The notes: generated by a model not told the origin, from the sequence alone. Positions 1-8,847 are shown, counted from the stretch's first letter. The stretch is DNA of 49,248 nt from an uncultured Pseudoflavonifractor sp. (GCF_944387275.1 NZ_CALXEG010000022.1:1-49248); one strand, 5' to 3'. Program-made: numbers and translations.

Positions 1-544
<544 letters not shown>

Positions 545-575
545 CCCATGTCTGAAATGATACTAGCATGAAAAC

Positions 576-615
576 TTTAAGCGGCAAGAACGGAAAGGTT
601 TAAGAACTTTTTAAG
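576..615 (-). promoter_or_regulatory. Phased TTTAAG boxes upstream of response regulator
   Basis: The hexamer TTTAAG occurs at 576, 599 and 610 on the + strand, so the last two are 11 bp apart and the first is about two helical turns away. Tandem direct repeats at about 11 bp are the usual binding pattern of OmpR/PhoP-family regulators, so this may be an autoregulatory site for the leftward gene at 544. Inferred from spacing only. Confidence 0.4.
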
Positions 616-703
616 ATGTCCAAGGCCGCCGGACATCCCGCACCATTGTACCCCATCCTGCCCCGGGAGGCAAATGAAAAACGCCGCCCTGACAGAAAGC
701 GCA

Positions 704-732
704 TTGCCCTGGCTGGAAAAATCGCATATAAT
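704..732 (+). promoter_or_regulatory. SigA-type promoter of the PPC-ymdB-yhaON operon
   Basis: TTGCCC at 704-709, a 17-bp spacer and a perfect TATAAT at 727-732. The predicted transcript begins near 739 and almost immediately contains a 7-bp hairpin (CCTCTCC/GGAGAGG, 743-761) before the ribosome binding site of the gene at 785. Confidence 0.7.
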
Positions 733-784
733 AGAAGTCCCACCTCTCCCCGGCGGAGAGGCGGCGAGAAGGGAGGTCTGCGCC

Positions 785-1189
785 ATGAAGACCTACTGTT
801 TCCGGCTCCGGCGGGGGGACGACCTGCTGGAAAAGCTGGAGGAATTCGCCAGAGAGCGCCGCATCCCGGCGGCCGCGGTGGTGTCCGGCGTGGGCTGCGT
901 CACCAGGGCCCGGATACGGGACGCCTCGGGCGTCACCGTACGCACCCTGGACGAGCCCCTGGAGATCGTCTCCCTGATGGGCACCCTGTCCGAGCGGCGG
1001 ACCCATCTGCACATCTCCCTGTCCCGGGAGGACCTCACCACCCTGGGGGGCCACCTGATGGCGGGGTGCATCGTCAACACAACGGCGGAGATCGTGGTAC
1101 TGGAGCTGCCCGATGTCCGCTTTGACACAGAATTTGACCCGGAGACCGGCTACGACGAGCTGGTCATCCGGCAGGAGGAACAGCCATGA
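785..1189 (+). CDS. PPC/DUF296 domain protein
   Basis: Single-domain protein of 134 aa that resembles the PPC (DUF296) family, which in plants is part of AT-hook DNA-binding proteins and in bacteria occurs alone as a trimer of unknown function. Matching features are the N-terminal FRLRRGDDLLEKLEEFA, the GVGCVTRARI strand, the SLMGTLSE and THLHISLS segments (the latter with a family-typical His), and GGHLMAGCIVNTTAEIVV. The ATG at 785 follows GGGAGG; the longer open frame from 674 lies upstream of the promoter and is rejected. The stop overlaps the start of ymdB (ATGA), so the two are translationally coupled. Its job with YmdB is unknown. Confidence 0.8.
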   Translation: MKTYCFRLRRGDDLLEKLEEFARERRIPAAAVVSGVGCVTRARIRDASGVTVRTLDEPLEIVSLMGTLSERRTHLHISLSREDLTTLGGHLMAGCIVNTTAEIVVLELPDVRFDTEFDPETGYDELVIRQEEQP

Positions 1190-1965
1190 TACTCAATCTG
1201 CTGGCCGTGGGGGACGTCACCTCCGACGACGGCCTGAACTATCTCTCCAAGCACCTGCGCCAGGTAAAGCGCCTCCACGACGTCCACTTCACCGTGGTCA
1301 ACGGGGAGAACGCCTCCGGCGTGGGCATCCTGCCCCGGCAGGCCCAGGACATCTTTGATGCCGGAGCCGACGTCATCACCCTGGGCAACCACACCTGGAA
1401 CCGCATCCAGATCGCCCCCTTCCTGGACGAGAACCAGTACATTCTCCGTCCCGCCAACTACACCAGCCGGGTGCCCGGCCGGGGCTGGGGGGTGTATGAG
1501 GGCCCCAGGGGGGTTCGCATCGGGGTGATGAACCTGATCGGCCGGTGCGAGATGGACTCCAACTTCGACAACCCCTTCACCGTGGCCGACCGCCTGCTGA
1601 AGGAGGGCGGCGCCGACATCGCGGTGGTGGACTTCCACGCCGAGGCCACCAGCGAGAAGGGGGCCATGGGCTACTATCTGGACGGCCGGGTCCAGGCGGT
1701 GTGGGGCACCCACACCCACGTGCCCACCGCCGACGCCCAGATCCTGCCCAAGGGCACCGGCTTTGTCACCGACCTGGGCATGACCGGCCCGGTCCGCTCC
1801 GTACTGGGCATCAAGCCCCAGCAGTCCATCAACCGCTTCCTGGGGGGCCTGCCCCAGCGGTACGAGTCGGCGGGGGGAGACTGCAAGCTGGAGAGCGTGC
1901 TCTTCTCCATCGACACGGAGACCAGGCGGTGCGTGTCCGTGGAGCGGGTGGACATCCGGGACTGA
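1186..1965 (+). CDS. ymdB: YmdB-family metallophosphoesterase
   Basis: Protein of 259 aa of the YmdB/TIGR00282 family. In Bacillus the protein hydrolyses 2',3'-cyclic nucleotides and influences biofilm and motility choices. The dinuclear metal site motifs are all present in order: GDVTSDDG near residue 9, VVNGENASG, LGNHTW, DFHAEATSEK and GTHTHVPTAD, followed by DLGMTGP. Length is normal for the family. The start overlaps the upstream stop by four bases. Placement before YhaO/YhaN puts two metallophosphoesterases of different families in one operon. Family assignment is firm; the substrate in this organism is inferred. Confidence 0.93.
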   Translation: MILNLLAVGDVTSDDGLNYLSKHLRQVKRLHDVHFTVVNGENASGVGILPRQAQDIFDAGADVITLGNHTWNRIQIAPFLDENQYILRPANYTSRVPGRGWGVYEGPRGVRIGVMNLIGRCEMDSNFDNPFTVADRLLKEGGADIAVVDFHAEATSEKGAMGYYLDGRVQAVWGTHTHVPTADAQILPKGTGFVTDLGMTGPVRSVLGIKPQQSINRFLGGLPQRYESAGGDCKLESVLFSIDTETRRCVSVERVDIRD

Positions 1966-1993
1966 CCGGAAGAAAAAGCCGGAGGAGACAAAC

Positions 1994-3094
1994 ATGCTGA
2001 AACTGATCCATGCCGCTGATATGCATCTGGACGCGCCCTTTGCCTCTCTGCCCCCCGAGCGGGCGGCGGAGCGGCGGGAGGAGCAGCGGCAGCTCCTCAC
2101 CCGTCTGGCCGAGCTGGCCGAGACGGAGCGGGCCGATCTGGTGCTGCTGTCCGGCGATCTGCTGGACAGCGGCCTGGCCCGCTATGAGACCGTCCAGGCC
2201 CTGGCCCGGGCCCTGGGGGAGATGAAGGTCCCTGTGTTCATCGCCCCGGGCAACCACGACTTTTACGCCCAGCGCTCCATCTGGAGCGCCGGGTCCTGGC
2301 CGGAGAACGTACACATCTTTTCCCGCTCCACCGTGGAGACGGTGGAAGTGCCCGGGCTGAACTGCGCCGTCCACGGCGCGGCCTTCACCGCCCCCACCTG
2401 CGACCAGTCCCCGCTGAAGGGCTTTTCCACCCCTGAGGACGGGAAGCTCCATCTGATGGTCCTCCACGGCGACGTGGACGGCAAGGGGCGGTACGGCGCC
2501 ATTGACCGGGCGGACATCGCCGGGAGCGGCCTGGACTACCTGGCCCTGGGCCACGTCCACGCCTGTTCCGGCCTCCAGAAGGAGGGGAACACCTGGTGGG
2601 CCTACCCCGGCTGTACCGAGGGCCGGGGCTTTGACGAGCTGGGGGACAAGGGCGTGCTGGTGGTGGAGGCGGAGAAGGGCAATGTCTCCGCCCGCTTCGT
2701 GCCCTTGTGCCGCCGGCGCTATCAGGTCCTCACCGTGGACCTGTCCGGCGGAGAGGACCCGGCGGAGACCCTGGCCGCCGCCCTGCCCAGGGACGGGGAG
2801 AACGACATTTACCGCATCATCCTCACCGGGGAGAGCGGCGTGGAGGGCCTGGACCTGGAGGCGTTGGAGGCGGTGGCCCAGCCCTGCTTCTACAGCGTCA
2901 CCCTCCGGGACCGGACCCGGGTCCGCCGGGACCTGTGGAGCCGGGCCGAGGAGGACACCCTCACCGGGCTGTTCCTGCGGCAGATGCAGGCCAGGCTGGC
3001 CCAGGCGGACACCGACGAGGACAGGGCCCTGGTGGAAAAAGCCGTCCGCTTCGGCCTGGCGGCACTGGAAAACGGGGAGGACTGCTGTCCATGA
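1994..3094 (+). CDS. yhaO: YhaO/SbcD-like DNA repair exonuclease
   Basis: Calcineurin-like phosphoesterase of 366 aa related to the SbcD/Mre11 nuclease subunit. Metal-binding motifs run in the usual order: HAADMHLDAPF at the N terminus, LLSGDLLDS, PGNHDFY, LMVLHGDVDG and LGHVHACSG. The C-terminal third is a capping region without recognised motifs. The ATG at 1994 follows CCGGAGGAG. The stop overlaps the ATG of the next gene (ATGA), and the pair YhaO-YhaN is a known Firmicute counterpart of SbcCD/Mre11-Rad50, acting on DNA ends. Confidence 0.9.
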   Translation: MLKLIHAADMHLDAPFASLPPERAAERREEQRQLLTRLAELAETERADLVLLSGDLLDSGLARYETVQALARALGEMKVPVFIAPGNHDFYAQRSIWSAGSWPENVHIFSRSTVETVEVPGLNCAVHGAAFTAPTCDQSPLKGFSTPEDGKLHLMVLHGDVDGKGRYGAIDRADIAGSGLDYLALGHVHACSGLQKEGNTWWAYPGCTEGRGFDELGDKGVLVVEAEKGNVSARFVPLCRRRYQVLTVDLSGGEDPAETLAAALPRDGENDIYRIILTGESGVEGLDLEALEAVAQPCFYSVTLRDRTRVRRDLWSRAEEDTLTGLFLRQMQARLAQADTDEDRALVEKAVRFGLAALENGEDCCP

Positions 3095-5361
3095 GAATCA
3101 TCAGGATGACGGCCACCTTTGGCCGCCTCAACCACGCCGTGCTGGAGCCCGGCCCGGGCCTGAATCTGATCCAGGCCCCCAACGAGAGCGGAAAGTCCAC
3201 ATGGTGCGCCTTCCTGCGCTCCATGCTCTACGGCATTCCCACCCGGGAGCGGGACCGGCAGGACTATATCGCCGAGAAGAACCGCTACCAGCCCTGGTCG
3301 GGCAGCGCCATGGAGGGCGCCCTGGAGCTGGAGTGGCAGGGAAAACAGATCACCATCCGGCGGGGTCCCAAGGGGACCACCCCCTTCGGCGCCTTTTCCG
3401 CCGTGTACAGCGACACCGGCGAGAGCGTCCCCGGCCTCACAGCCGCCAACTGCGGGGAGACCATCCTGGGGGTGTCCCGGTCCGTGTTTGAGAAGTCCGC
3501 CTTTGTGGGCCAGGGGGGCGCGGCCATCTCCGCCGACGGGGAGCTGGAGCGGCGCATCGCCGCCCTGGTGTCCTCGGGGGAGGAGGACGTGTCCTACTCC
3601 CAGGTGGAGGACACGCTGAAGGAGTGGCTCCGGCGGAGAAAGTACAACAAGAGCGGCCAGATCCCCAGGCTGGAGAGCGAGCGGGCCCTTCTGGACGACA
3701 CCCTGGCCCGGCAGAAGCAGGCTGCCCGCCAGGCGGAGGAGGCCCGCCGGGACATGGAGGAGCTGACCGGCTGGAGGGACAGCCTGAAGGCCGCCCTGGC
3801 CACCTGGCAGAGCCGGGAGAACCGGGAGCGGCGGCGCATGTGGGATGAGGCCGCCGCCGAGCTGGAGAAGGCCCGGAAGGAGGTTGCCTCCCTGGAGGCG
3901 GACCAGAACCGCCACGGCGCGCCCCCGGACAGGGACACTCTCCGCAAGGCACAGGAAGACCTGGCCTATCTGAAGACGGTAAACGCCAACCTGAAGCTGG
4001 CCGAGAGCCAGGTCCAGGAGGCGGAGGAGAAGGCCCGGGCGGCCCAGGAGGCCACCGCCGACCAGCTCTTCCCGGACATGACCGCCGACCAGGCCTGGCA
4101 GCAGGCCTCGGGCCACAGCGCCCAGGTCACCCAGTGCCGCGCTCAGGCCGCCCGGGTCTCCCGGGCCGGATGGGCCGGTGCGGCGGCCTCCGCGGCTGTG
4201 GGCGCGGCCCTGGCCGCCGCCGGCTGGTTCCTGCTGCCCCAGACCGGGTACATTCTGCCCATCGCCGGGGCGGCGGTGCTGGTCATCGGCGCGGCGGTGT
4301 CCCTGGCGGTGAGCCGGGGCAGGGCGGGCAGCCTGACCGCCCAGGCCGAGGAGCTGCTCAGCCGGTACGCCGCCGAGTATCCCGACGATATCATGGCCCG
4401 GGCCAACGCCTTCCGGGAGAAGTGGGTGGCCGCCCAGGAGGCCAGACGGAACGCCGAGGCGGTGGCGGACACCCGCCGCCGGCTCATGGCCCAGCGGGAT
4501 CAGCTGACCGGGGATTTGATGGACCTGGTCCACACCTTTGAGCCCGCGGTGCGGGACTTTTTCGGCGTGTCCGCCGCCATCTCCCGGGCGCTGAACCTGG
4601 AGGAACGGCTGTCCACCGCCCGGGTGCGGCTGGCCGGGGCCCAGAAGCTGGCCGCCAGCCTGCCCAAGCCCCAGGCTGTTGAGGTGGAGGGGGACCCGGA
4701 CGGGGCGCTCCCCGAGCACTTCGACCCCCAGGAGGCCGCCGCCGCCCTCTCCTCCGCCGAGGGGGAGCTGTCCCGGCTGCGCAGTCTCCAGGCCATGGCC
4801 CAGGGGGAGATGAACACCCTGGGAGACCCGGTGCTGTTCCAGTCCCGGCGGGAGGAGCTAACCGAGGAGCTGTCCCGCCGCCGGGAGGAGTACGCCGCCC
4901 TGAACCTGGCCCTGGAGGGACTGGCGGAGGCCAACAGCCAGCTCCGGTCCCGGTTCTCCCCGGCCCTCAACGCCAGGGCGGGAGCGCTGCTCTCCCGGCT
5001 CACCGGCGGCAAGTACAGCAAGGTCACCCTGACCCGGGAGCTGGAGGCCTCCGCCGAGGAGGCGGACAGCCCCCTGCCCCGGCGGACCCTGCTGCTGTCC
5101 CAGGGCACGGCGGAGCAGGTCTATCTGGCGGTGCGGCTGGCGGTGTGCCGCCTGGCCCTGCCCGCCGAGGACCCGGCGCCCATCGTGCTGGACGACGCCC
5201 TGGACGCCTTTGACGACAGCCGTATGGCCCTGGCCCTGGACCTGCTGCGGGAGCTGGGGGAGGAGCGGCAGATCCTGCTCTTCACCTGCCACGGCCGGGA
5301 GGCGGAGTGCCTCAGGGGCGCGGAGGACGTGAAGGTGCTCACCCTCTCCGGCGGACAGTGA
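3091..5361 (+). CDS. yhaN: YhaN-like SMC/Rad50-type ATPase with membrane hairpin
   Basis: ATPase of 756 aa paired with YhaO. Walker A is APNESGKST at residues 29-37. A long Ala/Glu/Arg-rich coiled-coil follows, interrupted around residues 355-410 by two hydrophobic stretches separated by a short PQTG turn, which suggests a membrane hairpin in the middle of the coil as in other YhaN proteins. A second coil precedes the ABC signature region LSQGTAEQVYLAVRLA and Walker B PIVLDDALDAFDDS near residue 700. The start at 3091 overlaps the yhaO stop; the longer open frame beginning at 2707 lies inside yhaO and is not used. Expected role: ATP-driven control of the nuclease, possibly at the membrane. 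Confidence 0.9.
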   Translation: MRIIRMTATFGRLNHAVLEPGPGLNLIQAPNESGKSTWCAFLRSMLYGIPTRERDRQDYIAEKNRYQPWSGSAMEGALELEWQGKQITIRRGPKGTTPFGAFSAVYSDTGESVPGLTAANCGETILGVSRSVFEKSAFVGQGGAAISADGELERRIAALVSSGEEDVSYSQVEDTLKEWLRRRKYNKSGQIPRLESERALLDDTLARQKQAARQAEEARRDMEELTGWRDSLKAALATWQSRENRERRRMWDEAAAELEKARKEVASLEADQNRHGAPPDRDTLRKAQEDLAYLKTVNANLKLAESQVQEAEEKARAAQEATADQLFPDMTADQAWQQASGHSAQVTQCRAQAARVSRAGWAGAAASAAVGAALAAAGWFLLPQTGYILPIAGAAVLVIGAAVSLAVSRGRAGSLTAQAEELLSRYAAEYPDDIMARANAFREKWVAAQEARRNAEAVADTRRRLMAQRDQLTGDLMDLVHTFEPAVRDFFGVSAAISRALNLEERLSTARVRLAGAQKLAASLPKPQAVEVEGDPDGALPEHFDPQEAAAALSSAEGELSRLRSLQAMAQGEMNTLGDPVLFQSRREELTEELSRRREEYAALNLALEGLAEANSQLRSRFSPALNARAGALLSRLTGGKYSKVTLTRELEASAEEADSPLPRRTLLLSQGTAEQVYLAVRLAVCRLALPAEDPAPIVLDDALDAFDDSRMALALDLLRELGEERQILLFTCHGREAECLRGAEDVKVLTLSGGQ

Positions 5362-5383
5362 GAGGCCGGAAAAGAAACAGACC

Positions 5384-5421
5384 ACAGCCTGCCGGAATTG
5401 GTTTTTCGGCAGGCTGTTTCT
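5384..5421 (+). terminator. Rho-independent terminator after yhaN
   Basis: An 11-bp perfect stem (ACAGCCTGCCG, 5384-5394, with CGGCAGGCTGT, 5407-5417) is followed by TTTCTT. Confidence 0.8.
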
Positions 5422-5449
5422 TGCAATGCGGGGGCGGGCGCGGTATAAT
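5421..5449 (+). promoter_or_regulatory. Promoter of signal peptidase pair
   Basis: TTGCAA at 5421-5426, a 17-bp spacer and TATAAT at 5444-5449, immediately after the terminator. It separates the signal peptidases from the nuclease operon. Confidence 0.75.
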
Positions 5450-5478
5450 AATATATCTATGGAATGGGAGATGAGGGC

Positions 5479-6063
5479 ATGGCCCGGGGAAAGCGTGAGC
5501 TGAAACCCGAAATTCTGAGCCTGAAGGGGATCGACGCCGTCAAGGGGGATCTCTACCTCTGGCTCCAGGCCTTTGTGCTCATCTCCGTGGCAGTGGTGCT
5601 GTGCTTCGCCTATGTGGGGCGGGTGGTCACCGTGTCAGGCAGTTCCATGGAGCCCACCCTCCGCAACGGGGACATGCTGCTGCTGCGCAGCGGTTCGGCC
5701 GGTGTGGAGCAGGGGGATATCGTGGTGCTGACCCAGGAATCCTTCCTCGCCGAGCCCATTGTGAAGCGGGTCATCGCCACCGAGGGGCAGACCGTTGTCA
5801 TCGACTATACGGAAAACAGCGTCAGCGTGGACGGGGTGCAGCTGGAGGAGCCCTATGTGGTGGAGGTCATGGCCCAGCCCTACTTCTCCGACCCGGTGGA
5901 GACCGTGACAGTGCCCGAAGGGGAGATCTTTGTCATGGGGGACAACCGGAACCACTCCTCGGACAGCCGCCATCCCGATCTGGGCACGGTGGACCTGCGC
6001 TGTGTGCTGGGGGAGGCCAAGGCGGTGCTGCTGCCGCTGGGGCACCTGAAAACAATCCATTAG
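5479..6063 (+). CDS. lepB: Signal peptidase I (first of a tandem pair)
   Basis: Type I signal peptidase, 194 aa, which cleaves signal peptides of secreted proteins at the outer face of the membrane. One N-terminal transmembrane segment (WLQAFVLISVAVVLCFAYVG) precedes the catalytic Ser motif VSGSSMEPTL, the catalytic Lys in PIVKRVIATEG and box E GDNRNHSSDSR. I start at the ATG at 5479 because GGAGATGAGGG lies just before it; the in-frame ATG at 5464 sits directly after the -10 box with no ribosome binding site. It is followed after 12 bp by a paralogue. Confidence 0.93.
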   Translation: MARGKRELKPEILSLKGIDAVKGDLYLWLQAFVLISVAVVLCFAYVGRVVTVSGSSMEPTLRNGDMLLLRSGSAGVEQGDIVVLTQESFLAEPIVKRVIATEGQTVVIDYTENSVSVDGVQLEEPYVVEVMAQPYFSDPVETVTVPEGEIFVMGDNRNHSSDSRHPDLGTVDLRCVLGEAKAVLLPLGHLKTIH

Positions 6064-6075
6064 GAGGCATAACCA

Positions 6076-6654
6076 ATGGCGGAAGAAAAGCAACCTGAGA
6101 CAGAGGAGGAGCAGGGCCCTGCCCTGCCCCAGGCGCTGTACGACTGGCTCCAGGCCCTGGTCATGGCGCTGGTGTGCATCATCCTCATCTTTACCTTTGT
6201 GGGCCGGTTCATCTATGTGTCGGGCCACTCCATGGAGCCCACCCTGTACGACAAGGACATGATGGTCATCCAGGAGCTGGGCTACACCCCCAAGCAGGGA
6301 GACGTGGTGGTGCTCACCAAGCCCTCTGAGATCGCCGAAGGACCCATTGTGAAGCGTGTCATCGCCACCGAGGGCCAGACCGTGGAGATCGATTACAACG
6401 CCTCCTGCGTCTACGTGGACGGGGAGAAGGTGGACGACAGCTACTTGGGCGAGCCCATGCGCCAGCCCAGCGACCCCAATATGAGCATCACATCGGTGAC
6501 CGTGCCAGAGGGCTGCATCTTTGTCATGGGCGACAACCGCAACCACTCCAACGACAGCCGGGACGTGCGGCTGGGAGTCATTGACGAGCGGTATGTCATC
6601 GGCCGGGCGATCTTTGTGGTGCTGCCCTTTGAGGACTTCGGGGCCATCGAGTAA
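6076..6654 (+). CDS. lepB: Signal peptidase I (second of a tandem pair)
   Basis: Type I signal peptidase of 192 aa. It has an acidic N-terminal tail, one transmembrane segment (LQALVMALVCIILIFTFVG), catalytic Ser in VSGHSMEPTL, catalytic Lys in PIVKRVIATEGQ and GDNRNHSNDSR. It is clearly a duplicate of the preceding gene, since the Lys-region and box E segments are nearly identical. AGGAGG lies before the ATG. Both copies keep the Ser/Lys dyad and so should both be active; different substrate preference is a guess. Confidence 0.93.
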   Translation: MAEEKQPETEEEQGPALPQALYDWLQALVMALVCIILIFTFVGRFIYVSGHSMEPTLYDKDMMVIQELGYTPKQGDVVVLTKPSEIAEGPIVKRVIATEGQTVEIDYNASCVYVDGEKVDDSYLGEPMRQPSDPNMSITSVTVPEGCIFVMGDNRNHSNDSRDVRLGVIDERYVIGRAIFVVLPFEDFGAIE

Positions 6655-6664
6655 GGAAAAGACG

Positions 6665-6704
6665 AAAAGAGCCGTGTGCACTGGAAGGTGCGCACGGCTC
6701 TTTT
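6665..6704 (+). terminator. Terminator after signal peptidase pair
   Basis: AAAAGAGCCGTG pairs with CACGGCTCTTTT around a short imperfect loop, giving a symmetrical hairpin with A- and T-tracts. Confidence 0.8.
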
Positions 6705-6783
6705 GTGCTGTATGGCATATTGAAGGTTGGAACATTCCCATGTTTTTTACGTCTAAAATGATAAAAAATGGGAGGCAGGCTCA

Positions 6784-7257
6784 ATGAAAAAATTCGTAAT
6801 CCTGTGCTTTGCGCTGGCGATTGCCCTGTCTGTGGGCGGGTGCGCTGAAGAAGGTGCAGATGTTGGAAAGGAAAGCGAAAACAGATGGATTTGCGGAGAG
6901 ACCCAGCCCCTGGAGACGGCGGAAGACTCCGCCATCCAACAGAGCACGCCCGAGCCCGAGACGGGCGGCATCGGGGAAGGCGTATGCACCCCCACACTCA
7001 CAGTTACATGCAGCATAGACCTGAGCGGAGACACCTATCAACTGAGTGGGAATCCGGCGCGGGAACTTCTGACGCTGCTCAGCGGTCTCAGCTATGACAA
7101 AGAGACCTGCGACGGTCTCCCGGAGTATACCGTTGTCGGCCTTGACCAGACAAGGTATGATTTGAATTTGTCGTCCGGGTGGGCCTGGATGGGCGACAAG
7201 GAGTGTAAGCTCTCAGAGGACGTGATTGCGGACCTGTCTGACCTGCTGGCTACATAA
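6784..7257 (+). CDS. Small lipoprotein, unknown function
   Basis: Predicted lipoprotein of 157 aa. The N terminus MKKFVILCFALAIALSVGGC is a type II signal peptide with the lipobox Cys at residue 20. A Glu/Thr/Pro-rich linker (to about residue 65) leads to a C-terminal domain of about 90 residues with several Cys and Trp and no fold I recognise. GGGAGG precedes the ATG. Terminators lie on both sides, so it is a single-gene unit. It probably sits on the outer face of the membrane. Confidence 0.75.
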   Translation: MKKFVILCFALAIALSVGGCAEEGADVGKESENRWICGETQPLETAEDSAIQQSTPEPETGGIGEGVCTPTLTVTCSIDLSGDTYQLSGNPARELLTLLSGLSYDKETCDGLPEYTVVGLDQTRYDLNLSSGWAWMGDKECKLSEDVIADLSDLLAT

Positions 7258-7263
7258 TGTTTT

Positions 7264-7310
7264 AAAGCATCCCCTTCCCCTGCTTACAGAACAGGGGAAG
7301 GGGATGCTTT
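7264..7310. terminator. Bidirectional terminator
   Basis: A perfect 19-bp arm pair (AAAGCATCCCCTTCCCCTG with its complement) around a 9-base loop serves the lipoprotein gene to the left and rqcP to the right, which converge here. Confidence 0.9.
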
Positions 7311-7340
7311 GCTGTTATTATGGGGCAGCAAAGAAAGCTG

Positions 7341-7583
7341 TTATGCCAGCTCCCGGTACATGGCGGGGGCGTCGTTCTTCTTCACGGCCTCGGACACGGC
7401 CAGCACCTCCACCCGCACGGCCTTCTCACCGAAGCGGATCTCCAGCACGTCTCCCTCCTTCACGTCGTAGGAGGCCTTGACCGGGCGGCCGTTGGCAGTG
7501 ACCCGGGCGTTGTCGCAGGCCTCATTGGCCACGGTACGGCGTTTGATGAGGCGGGAGACTTTGAGCCATTTATCAAGTCGCAT
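7341..7583 (-). CDS. rqcP: RqcP (YabO) S4-domain RNA-binding protein
   Basis: Protein of 80 aa consisting of one S4 RNA-binding domain (MRLDKWLKVSRLIKRRT... then ANGRPVKASYDVKEGDVLEI). RqcP works with RqcH in ribosome-associated quality control, stabilising the P-site tRNA while Ala tails are added to stalled nascent chains on the 50S subunit. AGGAG precedes the ATG. Gene order yabM-mazG-hup-rqcP matches the Bacillus/Clostridium region, which supports RqcP over the related Hsp15. Confidence 0.9.
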   Translation of the reverse strand: MRLDKWLKVSRLIKRRTVANEACDNARVTANGRPVKASYDVKEGDVLEIRFGEKAVRVEVLAVSEAVKKNDAPAMYRELA

Positions 7584-7600
7584 GGGAAAACTCCTCTCTG

Positions 7601-7632
7601 AAAAAAGCGGCTCCGGGCATCCCGGAGCCGCT
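7601..7632 (-). terminator. Terminator between hup and rqcP
   Basis: On the minus strand a 12-bp stem (AGCGGCTCCGGG and its complement) is followed by TTTTTT. It ends the HU transcript; rqcP would need read-through or its own start. Confidence 0.8.
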
Positions 7633-7647
7633 CCATGTGGGACGAAT

Positions 7648-7923
7648 TTACTGGGCCACGGCGTCCTTCAGGGCCTTGCCGGGCTTGAATACGGGCACCT
7701 TGGAGGCGGGGATCTCGATGCTCTCCTTGGTCTTGGGGTTGCGGCCGATGCGGGCGGCGCGGCTCTTCACCTCAAAAGAGCCGAAGCCCACCAGCTGGAT
7801 CTTGTCGTTCTCGGCCAGAGCGGCGGCGATCACATCCAGGGCGGCGTTGAGGGCGTTCTCGGTGTCCTTTTTGGAAAGGCCGGCCTTTTCAGCGGCGGCG
7901 TTGATGAGTTCGGCTTTATTCAT
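7648..7923 (-). CDS. hup: HU family DNA-binding protein
   Basis: Histone-like protein HU of 91 aa: [25 protein letters not shown], the [13 protein letters not shown] beta-arm entry, [30 protein letters not shown]. It bends and compacts DNA as a dimer. The start at 7923 follows GGAGGAAT; an upstream in-frame extension of 17 codons lacks family similarity. It lies between mazG and rqcP and is followed by a strong terminator, fitting a highly expressed single transcript. Confidence 0.95.
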   Translation of the reverse strand: MNKAELINAAAEKAGLSKKDTENALNAALDVIAAALAENDKIQLVGFGSFEVKSRAARIGRNPKTKESIEIPASKVPVFKPGKALKDAVAQ

Positions 7924-7991
7924 GGTAAAAATTCCTCCTACATTCTGGCAGCGGTTCTCCGCCGCGTTTATCACTTAAAGCGTCTCCGCTG

Positions 7992-8777
7992 TTAAGCCTG
8001 GTGCTTGGCCTGCTCCCATAGCTTGTCCAATTCCGCCAGATCCATGTCCTCCATGGGGCGGTCGCCCGCCAGCTCCTCCACCCGGCGAAACCGGGCGATG
8101 AACTTCTCCGTGGCCTTCTGGAGGGCAGCCTCCGGGTCCACCTTCACAAAGCGGGCGGCGTTGACGGCGGAGAAGAGCAGGTCTCCCAGCTCCTCCTCCA
8201 CGTTGCTGTTCTCAGCCACGGCGGCCTTGAACTCGCTGAGCTCCTCGGACAGCTTGTCCACCGCGCCGGACACATCCGGCCAGTCGAAGCCGGCCTTTTT
8301 CGCCTTTTTTTGTACCTTCTCGGCCCGCCACAGGGCGGGCAGGGAGCGGGCCACGGAGTTGAGGGCGTCGGTGTGGGTGGCCTGGTGCTTCTCCTTCCGC
8401 TTGAGGGCCTCCCAGTTGGTGAGGACCTCCCCGGTGCCCGAGACGGCCACGTCGCCGAACACGTGGGGATGGCGGTAGATGAGCTTTTTGCAGACCCCGT
8501 CGGCCACGCCGTTCAGGTCAAAGGAGCCCTGCTCCTCCTCCATCCGGGCGTGGAGCGCCACCTGGAGGAGCACGTCGCCCAACTCCTCTTTCAGGTGCTC
8601 GGTGCTGCCCTCGTCAATGGCCTCAACGGCCTCGTAGGCCTCCTCAAGGAAGTCCCGCCGGATACTCTCGTGGGTCTGTTCCGCGTCCCAGGGGCAGCCG
8701 CCGGGGGAGCGGAGGATCCGCACAATTTCCACCAAATCGTTCACATCATAGGAATCCTTGTACTGAAAATCTACCAT
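7992..8777 (-). CDS. mazG: MazG nucleoside triphosphate pyrophosphohydrolase
   Basis: Protein of 261 aa with two MazG repeats. The N-terminal repeat has LRSPGGCPWDAEQTHESIRRD, EEAYEAVEAI and the Mg-binding EELGDVLLQV; the C-terminal repeat has EELSEFKAAV and EELGDLLFSAVNAARFVKVDPE. The family removes pyrophosphate from (d)NTPs, cleaning damaged nucleotides and affecting (p)ppGpp levels. Unlike Bacillus YabN there is no N-terminal methylase domain. AGGAGTG precedes the ATG. It sits 128 bp downstream of yabM. Confidence 0.95.
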   Translation of the reverse strand: MVDFQYKDSYDVNDLVEIVRILRSPGGCPWDAEQTHESIRRDFLEEAYEAVEAIDEGSTEHLKEELGDVLLQVALHARMEEEQGSFDLNGVADGVCKKLIYRHPHVFGDVAVSGTGEVLTNWEALKRKEKHQATHTDALNSVARSLPALWRAEKVQKKAKKAGFDWPDVSGAVDKLSEELSEFKAAVAENSNVEEELGDLLFSAVNAARFVKVDPEAALQKATEKFIARFRRVEELAGDRPMEDMDLAELDKLWEQAKHQA

Positions 8778-8847
8778 ACTTTGTACACTCCTGCAAGCGC
8801 TTTTTGCCTTTTTTTATCCTTCGTGACGGAAAATGAACGGGAAAGAG

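Noticed and set aside
2707..3090. N-terminal extension of yhaN
   Set aside because: It lies wholly inside yhaO in another frame; the ATG at 3091 with stop/start overlap and Walker A at residue 29 is the natural start.
7320..7601. + strand frame over rqcP
   Set aside because: Opposite strand carries an intact S4-domain protein with a ribosome binding site.
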